12,208 nt of DNA. Origin: Spirochaetales bacterium UBA6872 (lineage in GTDB: Bacteria; Spirochaetota; Spirochaetia; Sphaerochaetales; Sphaerochaetaceae). This document shows, in pieces, positions 1-6,895 of this stretch. The stretch is from contig DKCO01000015.1 in NCBI GenBank assembly GCA_002452215.1, positions 1 through 12,208 of the forward strand, written 5' to 3'. Position 1 is the stretch's first letter, and every line of letters begins with the position of its first letter. A program made the position numbers and the translations under genes. The notes beneath the pieces were generated by a model. The model worked only from the letters and a program-made list of their open reading frames with translations. It had not been told where the DNA came from and made no database searches.

Positions 1-146
1 CAAAAATTGTGATTGAACCAATATTTTCCAGCATCTTGGACTGACTCTTACTGTTTCCCAAGCCAAGCCGCTTGCATGATCAAAACTCTAAAAACTATCG
101 CTAATGATGAGTGATGGAATAATGGGGGACAGAAGATATCTTTGAG
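1..146. other. Intergenic/degenerate left flank, no intact gene
   Basis: No open frame of useful length reaches the left edge on either strand. The longest edge-connected plus-strand frame is a 13-codon tail ending in TGA at 42-44. It could be the end of a gene lying outside the window, but it is too short to identify. Stops occur in all plus frames before the ORF at 147. The frame of that ORF is open only back to TAA at 120-122, which adds eight codons. The region is probably debris around the truncated nuclease gene that follows. I see no promoter, RNA gene or terminator here that I would defend. Confidence 0.5.
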
Positions 147-533
147 ATGAGCAATGGCGTAGAATATGTATTCATAAACGGAAGCTACGTTTGGGACGAT
201 GGGCCTCATACACAAGAGGAGGAAGCATTGAGGGACTTTGTCGCTGACATGGGGAAGTCGGATCCCGATGCAATCGTCAGCGAGAGCGCCAGGCGTGTGC
301 TTTCCGAGTACAAGGAAGGTGGAAGGATGTACGACAAGATAGAGCTTGCGTTCAAGGAGCGCTTCAAGGACGACTACAAGAGAGCTGAGAGCGAAGGAGA
401 AAGAAAAGGTCGTGAATCTGGACTGAAAGAAGGGACAAAGATTGAAGCCTTGAGAAGTGAAAATAAGATAAATGGCCTTGATATCCCGCCTGAGCTAAAG
501 AAGATGATCCTAGATGCATTGAAGGCGAAATAG
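147..533 (+). CDS. Rpn/PD-(D/E)XK-family nuclease (putative transposase), C-terminal remnant, 5' truncated
   Basis: The 128-residue product resembles only the C-terminal third of Rpn-family recombination-promoting nucleases/putative transposases (PDDEXK_2 type). The resemblance covers an EYVFINGSY segment, a LRDF...SDPD stretch, a YKEGGRMYDKIE helix, and then a charged helix with the repeated E-G-x-x-x-G pattern (residues ~80-96) typical of the tails of these proteins. The N-terminal nuclease domain with the catalytic Asp/Glu-x-Lys residues is absent. Intact members are usually near 300 residues. The frame is open only to TAA at 120-122, and no Shine-Dalgarno sequence precedes ATG 147. The 5' part has clearly higher GC (98 of 180 bases at 181-360) than the neighbouring genes, which suggests foreign origin. 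The fragment is most likely a dead mobile-gene remnant. The family call rests on remembered similarity, not a search. Confidence 0.6.
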   Translation: MSNGVEYVFINGSYVWDDGPHTQEEEALRDFVADMGKSDPDAIVSESARRVLSEYKEGGRMYDKIELAFKERFKDDYKRAESEGERKGRESGLKEGTKIEALRSENKINGLDIPPELKKMILDALKAK

Positions 534-600
534 CTCTTCTTGTGTCTTGATTGAAATATATGTTTTTGCTTTTTCAAGAAACTTGAAGATCCAATATGTT

Positions 601-633
601 TTGTCGACAAGTGAAATATTATTATGATACAAT
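601..633 (+). promoter_or_regulatory. Candidate promoter of the 754-aa gene with a palindrome over the -35
   Basis: TCGACA (604-609, five of six matches to TTGACA) lies 18 bp before TACAAT (628-633, five of six matches to TATAAT). An alternative pair is TTGTCG (601-606) with a 16-bp gap to TATGAT (623-628). The -35 is embedded in the perfect 10-bp palindrome TTGTCGACAA (601-610), which could be a repressor half-site pair. Either start point gives a short leader holding the Shine-Dalgarno sequence GAGGGA (644-649) ahead of ATG 654. This is motif matching only. Confidence 0.4.
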
Positions 634-653
634 TTTAGAGTGCGAGGGATTGT

Positions 654-2918
654 ATGAGTAAGAAAGCTTGGGCAATTGTTATCGCTGTTACTGCAGCACT
701 TACGGTTTTCACATTTGGCGCAATGTGGATTGTGAGACCTGATTCTCCTACAGCTGATTATGCTGAAAAAGTCTTTGAAAGTGCTAAAGCAAGACAAAAT
801 GAGCCTCTTGTGTCTGTATCAGCGCCATTGAAAACAAATGTCGAGGTACTTTCGGAAGAAGATGCTAGCGCACGTAAAGTTTCTGCCATCCTAGCCTCCG
901 ATGATGCATTTATTGAAAAACTCTCGTCTTCTATCTTGGAAGATGTGAAATCAGAGATGGATCAGTGGGGCGACTTGTACAAAAAAGAGATATCATCATC
1001 TGTTGAAAATAAAGGCAATGAATATATCTCGAAAGCAGATGCTCTTTTATCGCAATATGAAGAGGATGCAAAAAGCTATAGCGATGAAAAAGCAAAAGAA
1101 TTAACGAAATATATTGACGATGAGATATCAAATACAGAAACGGTTCTCTCTTCAACTATTGACAGTAGAGCCAAAGAGAATAGAGGCTATATTGAATCTA
1201 CTTCAAACGATATGAAGTACTATTCTGATTCAACAATAGATGAATTGAGAAAGTATATCGACTCTGAGCTTATAAACATAAAGAACTATGCAGAGTCCTC
1301 TGTTGAGAGTGCTTCTTTGAGAAGCGAAGAGTACACAGATTCCAAGTCCCAAAGCATGAATGCATATATCGATTCGATTGTTGATGATGCAAAGAAATAC
1401 TTGGATTCCCTTATAAAAGATGCAGAGGATTATCTTGATCAAAGATTCGAGAACTTTGAAAAGACAGAGACTCCTTCTACGTCTGTTATAGATATCGAGA
1501 GAGAGATGCCTCTTCTTTCAAGCTACGTCACAGTCCATGCTCATAGGGGATATGCGACATTTGTTTTCCCGCAATTTGTCAGCAGGGCCGATATCGACAG
1601 TGGTATCGATAAGCTTTTTGAGCAATATCCTGCACTTGAGAATCTGGTATCATTTACAAGCGGAAAGAGTTTAGTGGTTGCGACTTACCCAGATGCAATT
1701 GAAGAAGACGATATTAACTATGCATTGGATATTATACAAAGCCTTCTTTCTTCATATGTTATCGAGAAAAAAGATGATGAAAAAATTGAAGAAGTCGTAT
1801 TGCCAAATGCTACTACAGATGATTTCCACATAGAGCAAGATCTTGTCATATCTTCTGTCTCTGTAAAGTTCGATGGATACAAGGATAGAGCATTGTTCTA
1901 TTTCGATTCTCAAATTGATAAAGAGGCTATAGCTGATTGGTTATCGATTTTGATTCAGTCATATCCTGAAGAGACAAGCCTTTTCGATTTTTCTGTTGAT
2001 GATGGAACAATTGATATCACGTATGATAAAGAGTACACAGAAGATGAAGTGGAGTCTTATCTGGACTTTTTAATTTCGTTTTATTCTTCTTATAGTGCAT
2101 CAACAAGTGAAATAGATGAGAAAGATGAAAGCGGTGAAACATCAGAGCCTCTCAATATCAATAAAAACTTCAAGCTTCTTGGATCAGATGTTGTAGTAGA
2201 TGCATATGATGGCTATGCGACTATAGATATTGGCAATAAGATAGATGAAGAGCAAATTGCAAATGCAATTGTCTATATCTACAGCAAATATGGAAATGCA
2301 TGTGATGACTTTGATTTCGCAATAGATGATGAGAATGTCGATGTGTTCTATTCCACAGGTTATACAGAGGACAATTTGAATTTCTTTATAGATAGTGCAT
2401 CGAGTGCTATAGATGAGTATATAAAGACATTGGAAAAAGAGAATAAAGAGGGAGAAATCCAGCCTCTGTATCTTCATAGAGAGTTTGATCTTTATGGAGA
2501 GAAGATATTGGTTGATGCATACGATGGCTATGCAACTACCATAATTCCAGACTCAATAACAAAAGACGATGTTCTTAAAGCTATAGACAAGATCGTTGAG
2601 ATTTATCCTGAGCAAAGCAAGGACTTTTCGTTCTCTTTTGCAAACAACGATGTGGATGTTTCATATTCAAAAGGCTACACAGAAGAAGAGCTTGATTCAT
2701 TTATTGATAGTGCTTCTGTTGCAATAAGAAAATACATCGATTCGCTTTCTGAGGAAGAAGATATGAGTTCTCCATCTGTTCCAGAGCCTCCAAAAGTCTT
2801 TGCTGAGAATCCAAGGTTTACAAATCCGGATGAGAACATCGACCAAAAGGATATTCCAGATGTTAGAAATGCAATAAGGGATATCGAGATAAAGAAGTAT
2901 TTGGACTTGCTCGAGTAG
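654..2918 (+). CDS. Membrane-anchored protein with hendecad coiled coil and four tandem ~95-residue domains (function unknown)
   Basis: I do not recognise this 754-residue protein. Residues 1-4 are basic, and residues 5-27 form one hydrophobic helix. There is no lipobox Cys, so it is a signal-anchor or uncleaved signal peptide and most of the protein is probably extracytoplasmic. Residues ~65-270 are a charged Ser/Asp/Glu/Lys-rich helix in which Tyr recurs at 179, 190, 201, 212, 227, 238, 249 and 260, a steady 11-residue period with one 15-residue step. Residues ~285-698 hold four related modules (about 285-370, 390-480, 500-592 and 604-698), each with a Val-x-x-x-x-Gly-Tyr-like strand early and an acidic Tyr-Thr-Glu-Asp/Glu helix late. 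The C-tail is Pro-rich, then charged. The product is very acidic. The start ATG 654 has GAGGGA at 644-649. Its stop is one base from the converging radical SAM gene. A surface, periplasmic scaffold or adhesin-like role is possible, but no function is assigned. Confidence 0.85.
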   Translation: MSKKAWAIVIAVTAALTVFTFGAMWIVRPDSPTADYAEKVFESAKARQNEPLVSVSAPLKTNVEVLSEEDASARKVSAILASDDAFIEKLSSSILEDVKSEMDQWGDLYKKEISSSVENKGNEYISKADALLSQYEEDAKSYSDEKAKELTKYIDDEISNTETVLSSTIDSRAKENRGYIESTSNDMKYYSDSTIDELRKYIDSELINIKNYAESSVESASLRSEEYTDSKSQSMNAYIDSIVDDAKKYLDSLIKDAEDYLDQRFENFEKTETPSTSVIDIEREMPLLSSYVTVHAHRGYATFVFPQFVSRADIDSGIDKLFEQYPALENLVSFTSGKSLVVATYPDAIEEDDINYALDIIQSLLSSYVIEKKDDEKIEEVVLPNATTDDFHIEQDLVISSVSVKFDGYKDRALFYFDSQIDKEAIADWLSILIQSYPEETSLFDFSVDDGTIDITYDKEYTEDEVESYLDFLISFYSSYSASTSEIDEKDESGETSEPLNINKNFKLLGSDVVVDAYDGYATIDIGNKIDEEQIANAIVYIYSKYGNACDDFDFAIDDENVDVFYSTGYTEDNLNFFIDSASSAIDEYIKTLEKENKEGEIQPLYLHREFDLYGEKILVDAYDGYATTIIPDSITKDDVLKAIDKIVEIYPEQSKDFSFSFANNDVDVSYSKGYTEEELDSFIDSASVAIRKYIDSLSEEEDMSSPSVPEPPKVFAENPRFTNPDENIDQKDIPDVRNAIRDIEIKKYLDLLE

Positions 2919-2919
2919 C

Positions 2920-3948
2920 TCAGAGATCATCTGGATAGTGTCTTATGCCACCGTCAGGAGTCTCTATTTCCCAAATTCCATTGTTCAGAGCTTTTAAATG
3001 GTTCTTTGTCAGTATTATCTTGCCTCCTCCTTCCGGAAGATCAAGAGTGTATTGAGGCATTGAGAGCCCTGACAGTTCTTCTCTCATTTTCTCTTCGATC
3101 TCTAGGCCTTTGGAAAGTGCGACTCGCAAATGCTTTGTGCCTTTCACAAGGTCTCCTTGAAAAAGATAATAGGGCTTTACTCGGTTTTTAAGGAGCTTGT
3201 TGCATAGCTTTACTTGTACTTCGACAGAATCATTTACACCTTTCAAAAGCACACATTGGTTCATCATTGGTATAGCAAGGTATGAAAAGCTTTTCAGGAT
3301 CTCTTTTGCTTTCTCTGTAATTTCATCAGGATGGTTGAATTGAGTCATCAGATAGAATGGTGCGCCATAGTTGTATTTTTCTATGATTTTGAACAGAGAT
3401 GGCGTAAACCTTTCTGGAGAAGAGAGAAGAGAGCGTGTGCAAAGCCTGTAGATGATATCTTCTCTATAGCTTTTGAAGATAGAGAAGAGCTCGTCAAGCT
3501 TATTATCTGAGAGCGTAAAGAGATCTCCTCCTGTCAAAAGGACTTCCTTTATCTCCATATGATCTTTTAGATATTTTGCTGCGTTGATTATTTCCTCTTT
3601 GGTTGCTGCTCCAACCAAAGAGCCTGCAAAACGTCTTCTGAAGCAGTGGCGACAATATGCAAAGCATCTATCTGTAACAAGGAAAGCTGCTCTATTTTTG
3701 TATCTGTGGATGAGTCTTGGCTCTCTCGTGTAATTCACTTCTTGCTGTGGGTCAAGAGTACCTTCCGTGTCCTCGTTTTCTTCCTTTGTCGGGACAAATT
3801 GGCGTCTGATGGCACTCTCTTTAAGGAGAGGAATTATATTATCTGAAATAAGTATGGGAAGTGTGTTTTTCCCTTTCTCGTTCCATTCTATTTCATCTTC
3901 TGTTAAATCTATGTAGGTTCCAAGTTCTTTTAGGCAATTGACGCTCAT
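2920..3948 (-). CDS. KamA-family radical SAM aminomutase (lysine 2,3-aminomutase/EpmB-like)
   Basis: The 342-residue protein has the radical SAM cluster motif Cys95-x3-Cys99-x2-Cys102, which binds [4Fe-4S] and S-adenosylmethionine. It is followed by Arg104-Arg105-Arg106, where the family binds the substrate carboxylate. GGD at 140-142 is the SAM-contacting strand motif. The PEGGGK motif ends at Lys310, the expected PLP Schiff-base lysine. Asp266 and Asp303 sit where lysine 2,3-aminomutase uses two aspartates to hold the substrate epsilon-amino group. Family members interconvert alpha- and beta-amino acids. This one has about the length of EpmB (which acts on elongation factor P) and lacks the C-terminal extension of long clostridial KamA, yet its PLP motif looks KamA-like. 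No efp or epmA lies nearby, so the substrate is unresolved. ATG 3948 is the only reasonable start. It has no Shine-Dalgarno sequence and follows a -10-like box directly. Confidence 0.88.
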   Translation of the reverse strand: MSVNCLKELGTYIDLTEDEIEWNEKGKNTLPILISDNIIPLLKESAIRRQFVPTKEENEDTEGTLDPQQEVNYTREPRLIHRYKNRAAFLVTDRCFAYCRHCFRRRFAGSLVGAATKEEIINAAKYLKDHMEIKEVLLTGGDLFTLSDNKLDELFSIFKSYREDIIYRLCTRSLLSSPERFTPSLFKIIEKYNYGAPFYLMTQFNHPDEITEKAKEILKSFSYLAIPMMNQCVLLKGVNDSVEVQVKLCNKLLKNRVKPYYLFQGDLVKGTKHLRVALSKGLEIEEKMREELSGLSMPQYTLDLPEGGGKIILTKNHLKALNNGIWEIETPDGGIRHYPDDL

Positions 3949-3954
3949 GCCGTC

Positions 3955-3983
3955 GTTATACTCTTAAAACATCGATTAAGCAA
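3955..3983 (-). promoter_or_regulatory. Candidate promoter of the radical SAM gene, possibly leaderless
   Basis: Read on the minus strand, TTGCTT (3983-3978) and TATAAC (3960-3955) are separated by 17 bp. Only six bases separate the -10-like box from the ATG at 3948, so transcription would begin at or next to the start codon. No purine-rich ribosome binding site is present. This is motif matching and has not been tested. Confidence 0.42.
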
Positions 3984-4075
3984 TTGTCTTGTTGCATTTT
4001 TCTCTTTACCTCGATTTTTAACATAGGATTTTCATACAAACAGAGTTTTGTAGATCTATATCATATGCCCATAGT

Positions 4076-4104
4076 TAGACAATCGCCTTTGTGCATGGTA
4101 AAGT
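4076..4104 (+). promoter_or_regulatory. Candidate promoter of the MFS transporter gene
   Basis: TAGACA (4076-4081, five of six to TTGACA) lies 17 bp before TAAAGT (4099-4104), which has an extended -10 TG at 4096-4097. The predicted start near 4111 gives a leader of about 24 bases carrying GGGAGGG (4120-4126) ahead of ATG 4135. It diverges from the radical SAM promoter in the same 186-bp gap. A 6-bp inverted repeat (TACAAA 4035-4040, TTTGTA 4047-4052) lies upstream of it and could be an operator, but it is short and AT-rich. Confidence 0.4.
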
Positions 4105-4134
4105 GTATTTGTTCTTTTTGGGAGGGAATTTTTG

Positions 4135-5439
4135 ATGGAAGAGAAGAAAAAGGGGCTAAAAGGCTATTATCTTACGACATTTCTTATTGGACTTGGTTTT
4201 TTCACAATGGGCCTTATGGATCCTTTGTATGACACTTATATTCCGATTTTCTTGAATAAGTTCCTCGATAGGCAATCTATTGTTGGAATGGTTATGTCGC
4301 TTGATAATCTTCTTGCAATTTTCATGATACCTATCTTCTCGGCAATCTCTGATAGGACTCATACTAAAATAGGGCGCAGGATGCCATATATCATAACGTT
4401 CTTGCCTTTAACAGCGATTTTCTTCTTTCTCATTCCATTTGCATCATTAAAGTCCCTTTGGCTTTTGATTGTTTGTATATTCTTCTTGAATATATTTAAG
4501 CAAGCTGTCCGTGGTCCTGTGGTTGCACTTATGCCAGATATCGTGCCAGCCGATTTGAGATCCGAGGCAAATGGCGTAATAAATACAATGGGTGGGCTTG
4601 CAACAATCTTGGGAACAGTGTTGCTTGCTCGTCTTATGGATGTATATATAACTCTTCCTTCAGGAGAAAGAGTTGACAACATCCTTGCATTTCCTGTTGC
4701 TTCTGTTTTTGTCCTCGTAGCAACGATCTTGCTTTTCTTCTTTGTGAGAGAGCCTCGAGTCAAAAGGGAAGATGCAAAGAAACTAGAGAAGAAAGAGCCT
4801 CTTTTGAAAAGCATAAAAGAAATCTTCTCTGAAAAAGAAAAGAGCGCATTATTCATTCTTCTTTCCCTTCTTTGCTGGTTCATTGCATACCAAGGCATAC
4901 TTCCTTTTATAGGTCAATACTCGGTTGAAGTGTTGCAAACATCATCAGGAACAGCTTCTTTGGCAGCTGGAATGGTAGGAATAGCTTATGCAATTTTTGC
5001 TGTCCCATCTGGGCACTTTGCACATAAAAGAGGAAGGAAAAAGACAATCAGGCTCTCATTGGCACTTATCGTAGTTGTTCTCTCTCTTATAGCAATCCAT
5101 GGCTTCATGCTTTCAAAAGTAGAGTCAAAACCTGGTGCAATTTGGCTATATTCATTCTGGGCTCTGTTATTTTTGTTTGGTATATTCTGGGTGACTGTCG
5201 TCACGAATTCATTTCCGATGCTTTGGCAAATGGCTGACTATGCTACGATGGGAATCTACACAGGAGTCTACTATTTCTTCTCTCAGCTTGCTGCCATAAT
5301 ATCGCCAACCATTGCTGGAGCTGTAATAGATATTGCAGGATATCCTGCATTGTTTGTTTATGGTATTGTCTTTATGGCACTCGCATTCTTCTTGATGGGC
5401 AAAGTTCATAGAGGAGAGCCAGAGGATGATCAAGAGTGA
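4135..5439 (+). CDS. MFS transporter, 12 transmembrane segments (sugar/GPH-like)
   Basis: The 434-residue inner-membrane protein has twelve hydrophobic segments in two halves. They are split by a charged cytoplasmic loop at about residues 204-236. The loop between helices 2 and 3 carries the MFS motif-A-like S72-D73-R74 ... G80-R81-R82, and the second half has the matching basic loop at ~293-304. The early Gly-Leu-Met-Asp-Pro segment (residues 26-30) and the overall layout resemble bacterial GPH/SLC45-like sugar symporters, but no catabolic genes are adjacent and the substrate is unknown. I start it at ATG 4135 because GGGAGGG at 4120-4126 is well spaced for it. The TTG at 4132 would add one residue. 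It is divergent from the radical SAM gene and ends 43 bases before jetA on the same strand. With no clear terminator between them, read-through into the Wadjet operon is possible. Confidence 0.88.
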   Translation: MEEKKKGLKGYYLTTFLIGLGFFTMGLMDPLYDTYIPIFLNKFLDRQSIVGMVMSLDNLLAIFMIPIFSAISDRTHTKIGRRMPYIITFLPLTAIFFFLIPFASLKSLWLLIVCIFFLNIFKQAVRGPVVALMPDIVPADLRSEANGVINTMGGLATILGTVLLARLMDVYITLPSGERVDNILAFPVASVFVLVATILLFFFVREPRVKREDAKKLEKKEPLLKSIKEIFSEKEKSALFILLSLLCWFIAYQGILPFIGQYSVEVLQTSSGTASLAAGMVGIAYAIFAVPSGHFAHKRGRKKTIRLSLALIVVVLSLIAIHGFMLSKVESKPGAIWLYSFWALLFLFGIFWVTVVTNSFPMLWQMADYATMGIYTGVYYFFSQLAAIISPTIAGAVIDIAGYPALFVYGIVFMALAFFLMGKVHRGEPEDDQE

Positions 5440-5469
5440 ACTTGTGATGCATTTTCAAGATAAATAGCT

Positions 5470-5482
5470 TATAATAGCGAGA
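5470..5482 (+). promoter_or_regulatory. Candidate -10 box for the jetABCD operon
   Basis: A perfect TATAAT lies at 5470-5475, seven bases before the GTG start of jetA at 5483. The -35 is poor: the nearest TTG-like hexamer, TTGTGA at 5442-5447, is 22 bp away. If used, transcription would begin at about the start codon and give a leaderless message. Otherwise jetA may be expressed by read-through from the transporter gene upstream. Confidence 0.35.
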
Positions 5483-6895
5483 GTGGAAAGGAATCTATTT
5501 TCAATTCTTGATAAAAAAACATTCTCTATACTTTCATCTAGGCACCAAGATTCATATTTGAAAGCGCTCTTTTTACTCAGAGACAAGGCCGAGAATATTG
5601 GCAGTGTCGGGAAAAGGGACTTTCGAAATCTAATTGCTAGCGAAATGACAAGCATCATGGATGATGAGCATTTTGTCGAGGATGATGAAGAGAGAGACGA
5701 CTTTGATTTCAAGAGTGCTGGTGACAATGCTTTGAGGATAATCTCACGACTCAATAAATGTGGTTGGATCTATATACAATACGACGAAGAAGATTATGAA
5801 GAGAAGATTATCCTAAGAGAGCACTCTAGGATAATGCTTGATGCTTTTGATAAAATAATGGATCCCGAGAAGGATAACCACAAGGGTGCCAACTTCCAAA
5901 TATACGCCCAGCTTTTGACAGCGAATGAAAAGAAACAGGCAACAATGTACTATGCATTGAAGCAAGTGTCTGCAATAGCTGAAGAATATCGTGATTGGCT
6001 GCTTTCAAAGAGCGTGAATATAAAGGGCGAGTACTTAAGGCGAATTTTGAATCAAAATATGAGTGCAAAGGAGATAGCTGAAGAGTATCTAAATCGCTAT
6101 ACGCTTGAGATATCAAAAGCGATTCTGGAGCCTCTTAAAACATACGATGATCCAAAAATCTATGCCAATGATATAAAGGATTTGCTTTTTACATGGGAGT
6201 TCAATCGTTTTGACGAGATTCTAAAGCAAGCTATGGAAGCAGAGCCAAATAAGACAAGAGATGAGCTAGAGTTGGAAGTGCGAGGCTTTTTCAGGAGACT
6301 GAGCGATGCGTACTATGACATACCATTGATAATCGATTCGATAACCAAGGATGACTCGACATACTCTCTGAAAGCGATTGCCAAAATGCAATACATAGCA
6401 ACAGCCGATAGCAGTATAAAAGGTATCTTGATCAAAGCTATGAATGATGCAAAGGAGCAAAGCGAGCTTGGGCGTAAGATGGCTGAAGCAATTAAGCTGG
6501 ACTTTAGTCTTCCTCTCTCTGTTTCATTTACGCTACGCCTTCGAAAGCTGAAAAGCGAAAGAGAATTGTCTAAAGCCAAGCCTCTGATCTCTTATAACCC
6601 AACTGAAAAAGATGTTCTCGACATTATCAATAAATTGAGACATGAGCATATAACACAAGATGAGATCAATGAGTTTGTCGATAAGCAACTATTGGATAAA
6701 GAAGAAAAATCCACATCTGAGTTTACGATAATCACAGAGAGGGACTTTATCCTCTTGTTGCTTTCTGAGGCAAAGGCTGATAGTCGCAAAAGCTCGTATT
6801 ATGTGGATTTTTCTCCATTTCTCGAACATGGGAGCATTGTAGAAGTTGGTGGGCACAAAATACCTGAGTTGATATATAAAAGGAAGAGAAAATGA
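5483..6895 (+). CDS. jetA: Wadjet anti-plasmid system protein JetA (MukF/kleisin-like)
   Basis: JetA is the kleisin-type subunit that bridges the two SMC-like JetC heads in the Wadjet loop-extruding complex in the cytoplasm. The 470-residue length fits the family. The N-terminus (LFSIL...FSIL, then a helix ending in LFLLRDKAE at residues ~25-35) matches the usual JetA opening and begins a winged-helix region (~1-135). That region includes the LNKCGWIYIQYD wing and a basic/acidic strand-helix after it. A long helical middle (~140-400) and a charged C-terminal region follow. Identification is strengthened by the exact jetA-jetB-jetC-jetD order. GTG 5483 is the only start available: the frame opens after TAG 5465-5467 and has no other start codon before it. 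There is no Shine-Dalgarno sequence. The stop overlaps the jetB start as ATGA (6892-6895), so translation is coupled. A housekeeping MukF is unlikely because jetD is present. Confidence 0.92.
   Translation: MERNLFSILDKKTFSILSSRHQDSYLKALFLLRDKAENIGSVGKRDFRNLIASEMTSIMDDEHFVEDDEERDDFDFKSAGDNALRIISRLNKCGWIYIQYDEEDYEEKIILREHSRIMLDAFDKIMDPEKDNHKGANFQIYAQLLTANEKKQATMYYALKQVSAIAEEYRDWLLSKSVNIKGEYLRRILNQNMSAKEIAEEYLNRYTLEISKAILEPLKTYDDPKIYANDIKDLLFTWEFNRFDEILKQAMEAEPNKTRDELELEVRGFFRRLSDAYYDIPLIIDSITKDDSTYSLKAIAKMQYIATADSSIKGILIKAMNDAKEQSELGRKMAEAIKLDFSLPLSVSFTLRLRKLKSERELSKAKPLISYNPTEKDVLDIINKLRHEHITQDEINEFVDKQLLDKEEKSTSEFTIITERDFILLLLSEAKADSRKSSYYVDFSPFLEHGSIVEVGGHKIPELIYKRKRK

Noticed and set aside
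3..44. Thirteen-codon open tail at the left edge as a transposase C-terminus
   Set aside because: It is too short to support any family call. It is noted only as a possible gene end.
571..589. TTTTCAAG-AAA-CTTGAAGA stem-loop after the nuclease remnant as a terminator
   Set aside because: The stem is AT-rich with a G-U pair, and neither strand has a U-run after it. It is too weak to annotate.
654..740. Lipoprotein signal for the 754-residue protein
   Set aside because: There is no Cys after the hydrophobic segment. The sequence fits a signal anchor.
654..2918. Methyl-accepting chemotaxis or SMC-like protein, based on the coiled coil
   Set aside because: There is no MCP signalling motif, no Walker motifs and no second membrane helix. 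The C-terminal half is made of tandem modules instead.
4132..4134. TTG 4132 as the transporter start
   Set aside because: ATG 4135 follows immediately and has optimal spacing to GGGAGGG. The TTG would change only one residue.
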